From an uncultured Olsenella sp. (lineage in GTDB: Bacteria; Actinomycetota; Coriobacteriia; Coriobacteriales; Atopobiaceae), in NCBI GenBank assembly GCA_949296375.1, contig CASFQX010000110.1, positions 1-38,422 on the forward strand: a stretch of 38,422 nucleotides of DNA. The letters are read 5' to 3'. The notes beneath the pieces were generated by a model. That model did not search any database. It saw nothing but the letters and a program-made list of their open reading frames with translations, and was not told where the DNA came from. Positions 8,721-16,220 of the stretch are shown in pieces. How positions within the stretch are numbered: position 1 is the first letter of the stretch; the number at the start of each line of letters is the position of its first letter. A program made the translations under genes and the position numbers.

Positions 8721-9194
8721 CTATAGCGAAGCGCGAAGGGCAACCTCGAAGGCGTCAAGGTCGGCTGCGTCGGGGTGACCGAGCGCGCGGTCGAAGTTCT
8801 CAATCATGGGCTCAAAGCGCGCCGGGTCCTGGCTGGACATCTTCACGTAGCGCTCGCGCACGGCGGGAGGCATCTGACCCTGGCACATGAAGCGCCCGAT
8901 CACATTGGCGCCCTCGGGCAGCGCCGCGGCAAAGCGATCGAGAACGCGGTCGTAGTACGTCTGGCTGCCGCCAAACCCGCAGGTGCCGAAGAGGAATACC
9001 GTCTTACCTGCAAGCTGGGGGAGCGCGTCTGCAATAGCTGGGTCCATGCCGCCCTTGTCGGTCCAAGATCCCACGAGCACCAGATCGGCGTTATCGGCCG
9101 AGCACTCGTTCTCCTCTCCCAGAACCTCTCGCGCACGCTGAGCGAGCTTTTTCGTGTTGCCGGTCTTTGAGCTGCAGATGACGGCGTATGACAT
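8721..9194 (-). CDS. Flavodoxin family protein (BilS-like)
   Basis: A small cytoplasmic FMN-binding electron carrier of 157 aa. The phosphate-binding loop SSKTGNTKKLA is at residues 8-18, followed by LVGSWTDKGG and FGTCGFGG, the two segments that hold the isoalloxazine ring in this fold, then MCQGQMPP. The WTDKG and CQG features recall the flavodoxin family seen beside bilirubin reductase genes (BilS) in gut anaerobes, but no bilR is visible here and the partner is unknown. A perfect AAGGAGG lies four bases before the ATG. The alkyltransferase gene lies 46 bases upstream on the same strand, so they may share a transcript. Confidence 0.8.
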   Translation of the reverse strand: MSYAVICSSKTGNTKKLAQRAREVLGEENECSADNADLVLVGSWTDKGGMDPAIADALPQLAGKTVFLFGTCGFGGSQTYYDRVLDRFAAALPEGANVIGRFMCQGQMPPAVRERYVKMSSQDPARFEPMIENFDRALGHPDAADLDAFEVALRASL

Positions 9195-9240
9195 GGGGCC
9201 TCCTTGATTGACTGGCGCTCTTGTACCCGTTTCCGCCCGT

Positions 9241-9555
9241 CTACGCCTCCCAGGAAAAATTCTTCATATCCACGCTTCCGGTGGACAAGAAGCCCACGCC
9301 CTCCGCCTCGAGCATGCGGCGCTGCTCACCAGGACCGCCAAAGGCAAAGCCAGGTGCCAGTGAGCCATCCGCGAATACCACGCGATGACATGGTACGCCG
9401 CCGGCAACTCCAGGGCTTCCGTGCATGGCGTATCCCACCTGCCGTGCGCAGCGAGGCGCGCCCATGAGGCGTGCCACCTGACCGTAGCTGGCAACGCGAC
9501 CCTCGGGAATCTGCCTCACCACATCCCAGGCGCGCTCGAAGAATCCCTCGTTCAT
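9241..9555 (-). CDS. MGMT family DNA alkyltransferase, single-domain form
   Basis: A 104-aa protein that consists only of the DNA-binding and active-site domain of O6-alkylguanine-DNA alkyltransferases. It has the helix-turn-helix SYGQVARLMG, the arginine finger in CARQVGYAM and the active site GVPCHRVV. The reactive cysteine is kept, so it is not an alkyltransferase-like (ATL) protein, which would have Trp there. The N-terminal RNase H-like domain of Ogt/AdaB is missing, as in many small homologues. I start at the ATG at 9555, preceded by GGAG. An in-frame start at 9666 would add 37 residues encoded by an inverted-repeat element, and I reject it. Confidence 0.85.
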   Translation of the reverse strand: MNEGFFERAWDVVRQIPEGRVASYGQVARLMGAPRCARQVGYAMHGSPGVAGGVPCHRVVFADGSLAPGFAFGGPGEQRRMLEAEGVGFLSTGSVDMKNFSWEA

Positions 9556-9866
9556 GTGTGATGCTCCATCCTCGCTCGAAGCGCTTGAGGCAGTATTTTG
9601 GCCCTCCGGTGTCAGTTTGAGGCCCGTTTGTGTGGCAATTCTCTTCCCAATTTGTCGTTTCGTCAAAACATGGCCGCATCATCCCAGATAACGATTTCTA
9701 TTGATTCGATCGCTTATGCGATTTTTGCGCCCGCTCACACAAACGAGGCAAAAACTGACACCGGAGGGCCAAAATACTGCCTCTGAGGCTCCCGGGAGCT
9801 CAAAATCACCCTTTGCATCAGCCCAACGTGGTAGAGTCGTCGCCAACGCAACCTGGAGGGAGCCTC
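9556..9866. other. Divergent intergenic region carrying an inverted-repeat element
   Basis: About 310 bases without a supported gene, between the divergent starts of the alkyltransferase (-) and the isochorismatase-like gene (+). Most of it is the 9587-9783 element described separately. The remaining 83 bases on the right hold the ribosome site of the isochorismatase gene; I see no convincing -35/-10 pair there. Confidence 0.6.
9587..9783. mobile_element. MITE-like element with about 48-bp terminal inverted repeats
   Basis: The ends 9587-9634 and 9736-9783 are inverted copies: the outer 32 bases are identical when one arm is reverse-complemented, then 4 mismatches fall in 7 bases, then 9 identical bases. 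The core arm reads TTTTGGCCCTCCGGTGTCAG. The 101-base middle is more AT-rich and has no gene. Both arms have a TA close to the end (9593-9594 and the matching site near 9776-9777), which would suit an IS630/Tc1-type TA target if the true element is slightly shorter; no other clear target duplication is seen. No transposase is in the window, so if mobile it is non-autonomous. A long hairpin RNA or double-sided regulatory element is the alternative. Confidence 0.65.
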
Positions 9867-10424
9867 ATGAAGACCGATCTTTCAGCCGCCGCACTGCTTG
9901 TCATCGATGCCATCGAGGCAGTGGGCGACGACTCGCTCTACGACCCCGACGCCGCGACCGCCGCCTACCGCGCCGCCGTCGCGCGCTCCGTGGCCGCCTG
10001 CCACGCCGCCGGCATCCCGGTGATCTACTGCAACGACGCGCACGTTCGCGGCATGGACCGCGAGCTCGACCTCTGGGGCGATCACGGCATCGCCGGCGAG
10101 ACGCGCATCTTCCCGGAGATCGAGGTGGGGGAGGGAGACATCATCATCCCCAAGCGCCGCTACTCCGGCTTCTTCCAGACCGACCTCGACCTCACCCTGC
10201 GCGAGCTGGGCGTAACGACTGTCATCGCCGTGGGCGCAGACACCAACATCTGCGTGCTCCACACCCTGGCCGACGCCTACTTCAACAACTACGCCTCCGT
10301 CGTGGTGACCGACGCCACGATGACCTTCCTCTGCGGCACGCAGGAGGGCGCGCTCGAGCACTGCGAGAAGTGCTACGGCTCCAAACTCGTGACCGTGGCG
10401 GAGCTCGAGGACGCCCTGGCGTAA
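9867..10424 (+). CDS. Isochorismatase-family cysteine hydrolase
   Basis: A 185-aa cytoplasmic hydrolase of the nicotinamidase/isochorismatase superfamily. The catalytic triad Asp-Lys-Cys is visible: Asp14 in VIDAIEAV, Lys96 in IIPKRRYSGFFQT and Cys129 in GADTNICVLHT, with the family cis-peptide region just before the cysteine. The substrate cannot be told; amides such as nicotinamide or ureido acids are possible, and the nearby flavodoxin and alkyltransferase do not help. The ATG at 9867 has GGAGGGAG a few bases upstream. An upstream in-frame start at 9813 lacks a ribosome site and adds 18 unrelated residues. Confidence 0.88.
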   Translation: MKTDLSAAALLVIDAIEAVGDDSLYDPDAATAAYRAAVARSVAACHAAGIPVIYCNDAHVRGMDRELDLWGDHGIAGETRIFPEIEVGEGDIIIPKRRYSGFFQTDLDLTLRELGVTTVIAVGADTNICVLHTLADAYFNNYASVVVTDATMTFLCGTQEGALEHCEKCYGSKLVTVAELEDALA

Positions 10425-10546
10425 CCCATTCCGCGGTTTGGGTTCATCATCTCCGCTCAGTAAGGGCGCCGCGAATGTGCAACCTGCGCATTTTGCGTCA
10501 CGCCGAGCACCCCGTCTCCCTTTGTGAACCCAAACCTTTTTTTGGG
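10423..10546. terminator. Overlapping inverted repeats between convergent genes
   Basis: A hairpin AACCCA/TGGGTT (10423-10428 and 10439-10444) starts in the isochorismatase stop codon. A 12-bp perfect inverted repeat joins 10435-10446 with 10525-10536 and is followed by seven T residues at 10537-10543. CCCAAA/TTTGGG (10529-10534 and 10541-10546) forms a hairpin that could serve the LysR gene on the minus strand. These pairings exclude each other. The site probably ends transcription from both sides, but no single classical terminator is clear. Confidence 0.45.
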
Positions 10547-10553
10547 CGGAGCG

Positions 10554-11429
10554 TCACGCGCCCCAGCGCGCACGAATCTCGCCGAGAAACGCCTCGGCGG
10601 CGGGGGAGAAGGACTGATAGCGCTTCCACGCTATGAAAACATCCGCCGAGATGACGGGCTCGAGGGGTCGGAACGCCAGTCCCGACCCCTCGCTCGTGTC
10701 AACGATGCCCTCGAGGCTAATCACCACGCCGATTCCACGCCGGGCAAAGAGCGCCGCATTGTAGAGCAGGTTGTAGGTCGCCACGACGTCCAGGTCCTCG
10801 AGGTCACGGTGGAACCACGCGCCCATCTCTCGACTGGCCTGCTCGGAGAGGATGAGCGAGCGATTGGCAAGCTCCGATGGGGTCACGCGTTCAAGCTCCG
10901 CGAGCGGATCGTCCTCACGCATGAAGGCTCCCCAACGGTCGCAGGCAGGTAGCTGGAGAAACTCGTAGCGCGACAGATCCGCGTGGCCGATGAAGACACC
11001 AAAGTCGACGCGCCCGCTGTCGAGCCGCTCGCTCACGCTCTCCGCGTTGCCGCTGAACAACGAGAAGCGCACGAGCGGGTATGTCTCCACGAACCCGGCA
11101 ATGACGTCCGCGAGAAGTCCCATGGCTGGTGTCTCGCCGCCACCGATGCGCACCTCCCCGGCAAGGGTGTCGGCCGTGAGGCGGAACTCGTCCTCGGTGC
11201 GGCCGACCAGGTCAACGATTTCCTCGGCGCGTCGTCGCAGGCGCATGCCGGGTTCGGTGAGCGTGACGCGCCGGCTGCCCCGGTCGAAGAGGCGAACGCC
11301 CAAATCGCGCTCGAGCTCTTGCATCTGTCGTGAGAGCGACGGCTGCGAGACATGCAGCGCGGCAGCGGCACCAGAAATCGTGCCCTCTCGCGCGACCATG
11401 AGGAAGTACCTGAGATGGCGCAGCTCCAC
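10554..11429 (-). CDS. LysR-family transcriptional regulator
   Basis: A 291-aa regulator with the N-terminal winged helix-turn-helix of the family (residues 1-60; GTISGAAAALHVSQPSLSRQ is the recognition region) and an effector-binding domain from about residue 90 to the end. The domain has GEVRIGGGETPAMGLL at its start and RRGIGVVISLEG near 240, as usual for LysR proteins. The effector cannot be predicted. It starts at a GTG and is divergent from the 81-aa/hydrolase/DUF3737 operon, with 110 bases between them. By the usual LysR arrangement it probably controls that operon and itself through the dyad at 11468-11497. Confidence 0.92.
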   Translation of the reverse strand: MELRHLRYFLMVAREGTISGAAAALHVSQPSLSRQMQELERDLGVRLFDRGSRRVTLTEPGMRLRRRAEEIVDLVGRTEDEFRLTADTLAGEVRIGGGETPAMGLLADVIAGFVETYPLVRFSLFSGNAESVSERLDSGRVDFGVFIGHADLSRYEFLQLPACDRWGAFMREDDPLAELERVTPSELANRSLILSEQASREMGAWFHRDLEDLDVVATYNLLYNAALFARRGIGVVISLEGIVDTSEGSGLAFRPLEPVISADVFIAWKRYQSFSPAAEAFLGEIRARWGA

Positions 11430-11467
11430 GTCCCTCTCGCCTCCTTATATTCAAAATCTGCATGGAA

Positions 11468-11497
11468 CATCATGCGATATGGGAATTATACATGATG
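11468..11497. promoter_or_regulatory. Candidate LysR operator dyad
   Basis: CATCATG (11468-11474) and CATGATG (11491-11497) are perfect inverted copies 16 bases apart. Inside them, and almost on the same axis, lies ATA-N7-TAT (11477-11489), which also meets the T-N11-A rule of LysR boxes. It sits midway between the divergent starts of the LysR gene and the 81-aa gene. Confidence 0.55.
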
Positions 11498-11539
11498 ACG
11501 TTGCGTCGCTAAACTGAGGACGAGAGAGGAGGCCAACCG

Positions 11540-11785
11540 ATGGGAGACCTGACGACCGACATCGAGCACTGCCTCGCGGACTGCGCCTGCGACGACGCGA
11601 CCGCAAGCCGCGCTCGGAACTGCTGCGAGGAAGGCCGCGTGCGCGAGACGAAACGCGCCCTTCTGCGCGAGCGGGCACGCCTGGTCAACGAGATGCATGT
11701 GCGACAACATGGCATCGACGCCATCGATTACCTGCTCAATCGTATTTCCACTGAGATGCAGCCGCAACGGAGGGAGCAATCATGA
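11540..11785 (+). CDS. Small Cys-rich hypothetical protein (81 aa)
   Basis: I do not recognise this protein. The first 30 residues hold five cysteines and a histidine (His10, Cys11, Cys15, Cys17, Cys28, Cys29). The rest (about 33-72) is a charged amphipathic helix ending in DAIDYLLNRI, which faintly resembles the C-terminal dimer helix of MerR-type regulators. No signal peptide or membrane segment is seen. It is likely real: the ATG has GAGAGGAGG seven bases upstream, and its TGA overlaps the next ATG (ATGA), implying coupling to the hydrolase. The cysteines suggest metal or redox binding, which is inference. It is the first gene of the operon divergent from LysR. Confidence 0.7.
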   Translation: MGDLTTDIEHCLADCACDDATASRARNCCEEGRVRETKRALLRERARLVNEMHVRQHGIDAIDYLLNRISTEMQPQRREQS

Positions 11786-12771
11786 GCGAGATGGACCTTC
11801 ACCTGAGCGATGAGTGGGACAAGACGTTCCCCAAGTCCGACCATGTCGACCATGAGAAGGTGACATTCCACAACCGCTACGGGATCGCGCTGGCGGCCGA
11901 CCTCTATCGTCCCCGATCCGTCGAGCCGGGGGCTCGCCTCGCCGCGATCGCCGTCTGCGGGCCGTTCGGTGCGGTCAAGGAGCAGTGCGCGGGCCTCTAC
12001 GCGCAGACGCTGGCCGAGCGCGGCTTCCTGACGGTCGCCTTCGATCCGTCGTATACCGGCGAGTCCGGCGGTGAGCCCCGCTACATGGCGAGCCCCGACG
12101 TGAACACGGAGGACTTCCTCGCTGCCGTTGACTTCCTCTCGTGTCGCGACGACGTGGACGCCGAACGAGTGGGCATCGTCGGCATCTGCGGCTGGGGCGG
12201 GCTCGCGCTCAACGCCGCCGCGCTCGACCCGCGCATCAAGGCGACGGTGGCGTCCACGATGTACGACATGGCGCGCATCTCGGCCAAGGGTTACTTTGAC
12301 GCCAACGACAGCACCGAAGAGCGACAGGCCCAGCGCCGGGCCCTCGCCGAGCAGCGCACTCGCGACTACGCGGCGGGCGCCTACGAGCGCGCCGGCGGCG
12401 TCGTCGACCCGCTCCCCGAGGACGCCCCGTCCTTCGTGCGCGACTACTACGACTATTACAAGACGCCGCGCGGCTATCACCCCCGCTCGCTCAACTCAAA
12501 CGAGGGCTGGAACGTCATCGGAACCCAGAGCTTCCTCAACCAGCCCATCCTCGCCTACGCAGATGAGATCGAGAGCGCCGTGATGGTGCTCCACGGAGAC
12601 GCCGCACACTCCTGTTACATGGGCAAGGACGCCTTCTCTCTACTCAAGGGCGACAACAAGGAGCTCGTGCTCGTGCCGGGCGCCGTGCACACCGACCTCT
12701 ACGACGGCGGTGGGAAGAACGCCATCCCCTGGGACAGGCTCCAGGGGTTCTTCGAAAAGTACCTGCGATAA
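11782..12771 (+). CDS. Alpha/beta hydrolase (dienelactone-hydrolase-like, YcjY group)
   Basis: A 329-aa cytoplasmic alpha/beta hydrolase. Landmarks are CGPFGAVKEQ (oxyanion region), FDPSYTGESGGEPR, VDFLSCRDDVDAERVG, the nucleophile elbow VGICGWGGLALNAA, an acid-side loop VMVLHGDAAHS and the C-terminal catalytic histidine in GAVHTDLYD. The elbow carries a cysteine where serine hydrolases have serine, as in dienelactone-hydrolase relatives. Residues about 160-240 form an insertion rich in Tyr, Arg and Glu that may be the substrate lid. The substrate is unknown. The ATG overlaps the stop of the Cys-rich gene, and the DUF3737 gene follows 12 bases after its stop. Confidence 0.85.
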   Translation: MSEMDLHLSDEWDKTFPKSDHVDHEKVTFHNRYGIALAADLYRPRSVEPGARLAAIAVCGPFGAVKEQCAGLYAQTLAERGFLTVAFDPSYTGESGGEPRYMASPDVNTEDFLAAVDFLSCRDDVDAERVGIVGICGWGGLALNAAALDPRIKATVASTMYDMARISAKGYFDANDSTEERQAQRRALAEQRTRDYAAGAYERAGGVVDPLPEDAPSFVRDYYDYYKTPRGYHPRSLNSNEGWNVIGTQSFLNQPILAYADEIESAVMVLHGDAAHSCYMGKDAFSLLKGDNKELVLVPGAVHTDLYDGGGKNAIPWDRLQGFFEKYLR

Positions 12772-12783
12772 AGGATGGGTCCT

Positions 12784-13662
12784 ATGAGCGAGAAGATCGT
12801 CGAGAGCATGACGTTTGACGAGGAGCGCGCCCTCTACGGCCAGAGGGATCTCGTCGTGCGCAACTGTCGCTTCGACGGGCCGGCTGACGGCGAGAGCGCC
12901 TTCAAGGAGTGCGACAACGTCACCGTGGACGGCGCGTTCATGAACCTGCGCTACCCGTTCTGGCACGACCGGGGGCTATGCCTGCATGACGTGGAGATGA
13001 CCGAGCTCTGCCGCGCCGCGCTCTGGTACAGCAGCGACGTGACCGTTGAAGGATGCCGGCTCCACGGGATCAAGGCGCTGCGCGAGTGCACGCGCGTCCA
13101 CATGCGTGACTGCGACATCGCCTCCCCGGAGTTCGGCTGGTCCACGCACGGCATCGAGATGGAGGACTGCACGGCCCAGAGCGAATACTTCATGATGCGC
13201 TCGACCGGGCTGCGCCTCCGCAACGTTAGCTTCCAGGGAAAGTACTCGTTCCAGTACATAGAGGATGCCGTATTCGATAATTGCGACTTCGACACTAAGG
13301 ACGCCTTCTGGCATGCGAGGAACGTCGTGGTGCGCAACTCGCGCGTAAAGGGAGAGTACCTCGGTTGGTACAGTCAGAACGTGACCTTTGAGAACTGCCT
13401 CATCGTGGGCACGCAGCCCCTCTGCTACTGCGAGGGCCTCAAGCTCGTTAACTGCCGGATGGATGATTGTGACCTCGCCTTCGAGCGCAGCCATGTCCAG
13501 GCGACGCTCTCGGCGCCGATCATCAGCGTCAAGAACCCCCTCGAGGGCAGTCGCATCACGCTGCCGGCCGTCGGCGAGGTCATCCGCGACATCGAGGGCG
13601 CCACGGGCACGGTAGAGATTACCTGCGAGAAGGGAAGCGGGCTCGTCCGCGCCTGCGCATGA
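12784..13662 (+). CDS. DUF3737 family right-handed beta-helix protein
   Basis: A 292-aa protein built almost wholly from repeated short beta-strand turns such as DVTVEGCRL, RVHMRDCDI, IEMEDCTAQ, LRLRNVSF, AVFDNCDF, VVVRNSRV and NVTFENCLI, about 20 residues apart. This is the pattern of a right-handed parallel beta-helix and fits the DUF3737 family. The fold occurs in carbohydrate-active and other ligand-binding proteins, but no function is known to me. There is no signal peptide, so it is probably cytoplasmic. The ATG at 12784 is favoured over 12775 because AAAGGA sits seven bases before it. It follows the hydrolase closely and is probably cotranscribed. Confidence 0.85.
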   Translation: MSEKIVESMTFDEERALYGQRDLVVRNCRFDGPADGESAFKECDNVTVDGAFMNLRYPFWHDRGLCLHDVEMTELCRAALWYSSDVTVEGCRLHGIKALRECTRVHMRDCDIASPEFGWSTHGIEMEDCTAQSEYFMMRSTGLRLRNVSFQGKYSFQYIEDAVFDNCDFDTKDAFWHARNVVVRNSRVKGEYLGWYSQNVTFENCLIVGTQPLCYCEGLKLVNCRMDDCDLAFERSHVQATLSAPIISVKNPLEGSRITLPAVGEVIRDIEGATGTVEITCEKGSGLVRACA

Positions 13663-13684
13663 GGCAGGCATATCCAAAATCCTC

Positions 13685-13713
13685 TTGCCCTCTTCAAAGA
13701 AGGGTGCTATAGT
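13685..13713 (+). promoter_or_regulatory. Promoter of tRNA-Pro
   Basis: TTGCCC at 13685-13690 and TATAGT at 13708-13713 are exactly 17 bases apart, with TG two bases before the -10 (TGC-TATAGT). The tRNA starts 14 bases after the -10 box. This is one of the best promoters in the window. Confidence 0.8.
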
Positions 13714-13726
13714 TCTTCTTCGCAAA

Positions 13727-13803
<77 letters not shown>

Positions 13804-13811
13804 GCATTTTC

Positions 13812-13841
13812 GAGGCTAGGGAGCTATCCCTGGCCTCTTTT
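13812..13841 (+). terminator. Rho-independent terminator after tRNA-Pro
   Basis: GAGGCTAGGG (13812-13821) pairs with CCCTGGCCTC (13828-13837) over ten base pairs, with one T-G wobble and a six-base loop, and is followed by TTTT. It lies nine bases after the tRNA CCA end. Confidence 0.88.
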
Positions 13842-13897
13842 CGTTTCAGACAGGCAAACGTCTCGCGGAACACGTCATCCGCATACCGCGCCGAGCC

Positions 13898-13903
13898 TAT
13901 GAT
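13898..13903 (+). promoter_or_regulatory. Possible -10 box for serC
   Basis: TATGAT matches five of six bases of the -10 consensus and lies 36 bases before the serC ATG, after the tRNA terminator. No good -35 is visible at 16-18 bases upstream, so this is tentative. Confidence 0.35.
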
Positions 13904-13938
13904 GGTCCCCACGGCAAGACCAACCATTGGAGGATCAC

Positions 13939-15021
13939 ATGGCACGCGTATACAACTTCTCCGCCGGTCCCGCCGTGCTGCCCGAGGACGTCCTCAAGCA
14001 GTGCGCGGACGAGATGCTCGACTACGCCGGCTGCGGCATGAGCGTCATGGAGATGAGCCACCGATCTTCCGTCTTCCAGAAGATCCTTGACGACGCCGAG
14101 TCCACCCTGCGCCGCCTCATGGGCATTCCCGAGAACTACAAGGTCATCTTCGTCCAGGGTGGCGACTCGCTGCTCTTCTCCACGGTCTTCATGAACCTCG
14201 CCACCAACGGCAAGGCAGACTACGTGATTACCGGCAACTGGGCCAAGAAGGCCTTCCAGGAGGCGCAGATCCTCGGTGACGCTGTGGCCGTTGCCTCCTC
14301 GGCGGACAAGAACTTCTCCTACATCCCCGACTGCTCCGACCTGCCCATCCGCGAGGACGCGAGCTACCTCTACATCTGCGAGAACAACACGATCTACGGC
14401 ACCAAGTTCCCCGAGCTCCCCAACACAAAGGGTCACGTGCTCGTTGCCGACCAGAGCTCGATGTTTCTCTCCGAGCCCGTTGACGTCTCCCGCTACGGCC
14501 TCATCCACGCCGGCGTGCAGAAGAACGTGGGCCCAGCAGGTGTGCAGATCGTGATCGTGCGCGAGGACCTCGTGCCGGATGACCTCCCCGGAGTCCCCAC
14601 GATGCTTCGCCTCAAGACGCAGATCGACGCGGGATCGCTCTACAACACGCCCAACTGCTGGGGCATCTACGTCTGCGGCAAGGTCTTCCAGTGGATCGAG
14701 AAGAACGGCGGACTCCAGGCGATGGGGGAGCGCAATGCCGAGAAGGCGGCCGCGCTCTACGACTTCCTCGACGAGTCCGACCTGTTTTCGTCCACGGTCA
14801 ATCCGTCCTGCCGCTCCCTCATGAACGTGCCGTTCGTGACGGGCGACAAGGACCTCGACGCCGCATTCGTCAAGGAGGCTGCCGAGCACGGCCTCGTCAA
14901 CCTCAAGGGTCACCGCTCCGTGGGCGGCATGCGCGCCTCAATCTACAACGCCATGCCGCGCGAGGGCGTTGAGGCGCTCGTTAGCTTCATGAAGGACTTC
15001 GAGCTCGCGCACCGCGCGTAG
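13939..15021 (+). CDS. serC: Phosphoserine aminotransferase
   Basis: SerC moves an amino group from glutamate to 3-phosphohydroxypyruvate to give phosphoserine, the second step of serine synthesis. It has NFSAGPAVLPEDVL at the N-terminus, MSHRSSVF, FVQGGDSLLFS (most relatives have Ala where Asp stands), and the PLP-lysine motif HAGVQKNVGPAG with Lys195, then the C-terminal GHRSVGGMRASIYNAMP. Length 360 aa is normal. I use the ATG at 13939, preceded by GGAGG five bases upstream; a TTG at 13927 would overlap that ribosome site. serA, the first enzyme of the same pathway, follows after 8 bases. No serB is in the window. Confidence 0.97.
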   Translation: MARVYNFSAGPAVLPEDVLKQCADEMLDYAGCGMSVMEMSHRSSVFQKILDDAESTLRRLMGIPENYKVIFVQGGDSLLFSTVFMNLATNGKADYVITGNWAKKAFQEAQILGDAVAVASSADKNFSYIPDCSDLPIREDASYLYICENNTIYGTKFPELPNTKGHVLVADQSSMFLSEPVDVSRYGLIHAGVQKNVGPAGVQIVIVREDLVPDDLPGVPTMLRLKTQIDAGSLYNTPNCWGIYVCGKVFQWIEKNGGLQAMGERNAEKAAALYDFLDESDLFSSTVNPSCRSLMNVPFVTGDKDLDAAFVKEAAEHGLVNLKGHRSVGGMRASIYNAMPREGVEALVSFMKDFELAHRA

Positions 15022-15029
15022 GAGGGGCC

Positions 15030-16205
15030 ATGTACTCGATTCACTGCATGAACAACATCTCCACGGTGGGCACCGACGCCCTCGAGCAGGCGGGCTACGC
15101 CTTCGTGGACGACCCCGCCAAAGCGGACGCCTGGCTCGTCCGCAGTGCAAACCTCCACGAGATCGAGGCCCCCGCCTCGCTGCTCGCCGTGGCTCGCGCC
15201 GGTGCGGGCGTCAACAACATCCCCGTCGAGCGCTACGCGCAGAGCGGCATAGTCGTCTTCAACACGCCCGGCGCCAACGCAAACGCTGTGAAGGAGCTCG
15301 TCATCTGCGGCATGCTGCTCGCCTGCAGAGACGTCATCGGCGGCGCCGAGTGGGTTCACGAGGCGAGCGACGACCCGCAGATCGCCAAGCGTGCCGAGAA
15401 GGCCAAGAAGCGCTTCGCAGGCTGCGAGCTCGCCGGCAAGCGCGTGGGCGTCATCGGCCTCGGCGCGATCGGCGCGCAGGTGGCCGACGTCCTCATCGCC
15501 CTCGGCGCCGAGGTCATGGGCTATGACCCGTACCTCTCGATCAACGCCGCATGGGGCCTTGACCGCAGGATCGAGCACGCGACCGACCTCGACCAGCTCC
15601 TCTCGTCCTGCGATTTCGTGACCCTGCACGTCCCCGCGACGGACTCCACGAAGGGCATGATCTCTGCCGACGCCATCTCCAAGATGAAGACGGGGGCGGT
15701 GCTCCTCAACTTCGCGCGTGACGCCCTCGTTGACGAGCAGGCCCTCGCCGAGGCCCTCGACGACGGAAAGATCGCCCGCTACGTCACGGACTTCGCCAAT
15801 CCCGCGAGCGCGAACATGAAGAACGCCATCGTCCTGCCTCACCTTGGCGCCTCGACGGGCGAGGCCGAGGACAACTGCGCCGTCATGGCGGCAAACCAGC
15901 TTCGCGACTATCTGGAGAACGGCAACATCACCAACTCCGTTAACTACGGTCGCGTGGACCTCGGCCCCCTCACCGGGGGATCGCGCATCGCGATCTTCCA
16001 CGAGAACGCGCAGGGCGTCATCGGACGCCTCTCGCAGCTCGTGGCGGATGCCGGGCTCAACATCGAGAACATGAGCAACGTGAGCCGCGGGTCCAACGCC
16101 TACACCCTCATCGAGGTCAGCGGAGCGGTTTCCGAGGACGTCGTGAGCCAGCTCAGCTCCATCGAGTTCGTGAGAAGGGTCCGGGCCATCGCTCCCAACC
16201 CCTAG
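15030..16205 (+). CDS. serA: D-3-phosphoglycerate dehydrogenase, short ACT-domain type
   Basis: SerA oxidises 3-phosphoglycerate to 3-phosphohydroxypyruvate with NAD+, the first step of serine synthesis. Of 391 aa, residues 1-95 and 285-315 form the substrate domain, about 96-284 the Rossmann domain with VIGLGAIGAQV, and about 320-391 a single ACT domain (IAIFHENAQGVIGRL), probably the serine-feedback site. The catalytic arginine is in LNFARDALVDE and the histidine in LPHLGAST. The segment where many relatives keep a glutamate (DVFxxEP) reads VTDFANPAS here. GGAGGGG lies just before the ATG. It is paired with serC. Confidence 0.94.
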   Translation: MYSIHCMNNISTVGTDALEQAGYAFVDDPAKADAWLVRSANLHEIEAPASLLAVARAGAGVNNIPVERYAQSGIVVFNTPGANANAVKELVICGMLLACRDVIGGAEWVHEASDDPQIAKRAEKAKKRFAGCELAGKRVGVIGLGAIGAQVADVLIALGAEVMGYDPYLSINAAWGLDRRIEHATDLDQLLSSCDFVTLHVPATDSTKGMISADAISKMKTGAVLLNFARDALVDEQALAEALDDGKIARYVTDFANPASANMKNAIVLPHLGASTGEAEDNCAVMAANQLRDYLENGNITNSVNYGRVDLGPLTGGSRIAIFHENAQGVIGRLSQLVADAGLNIENMSNVSRGSNAYTLIEVSGAVSEDVVSQLSSIEFVRRVRAIAPNP

Positions 16206-16220
16206 CCCACGGAGGCGAGC

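Noticed and set aside
9556-9666. A 37-residue N-terminal extension of the alkyltransferase
   Set aside because: It is encoded by the inverted-repeat element and has no ribosome site; the ATG at 9555 has one and begins the conserved domain.
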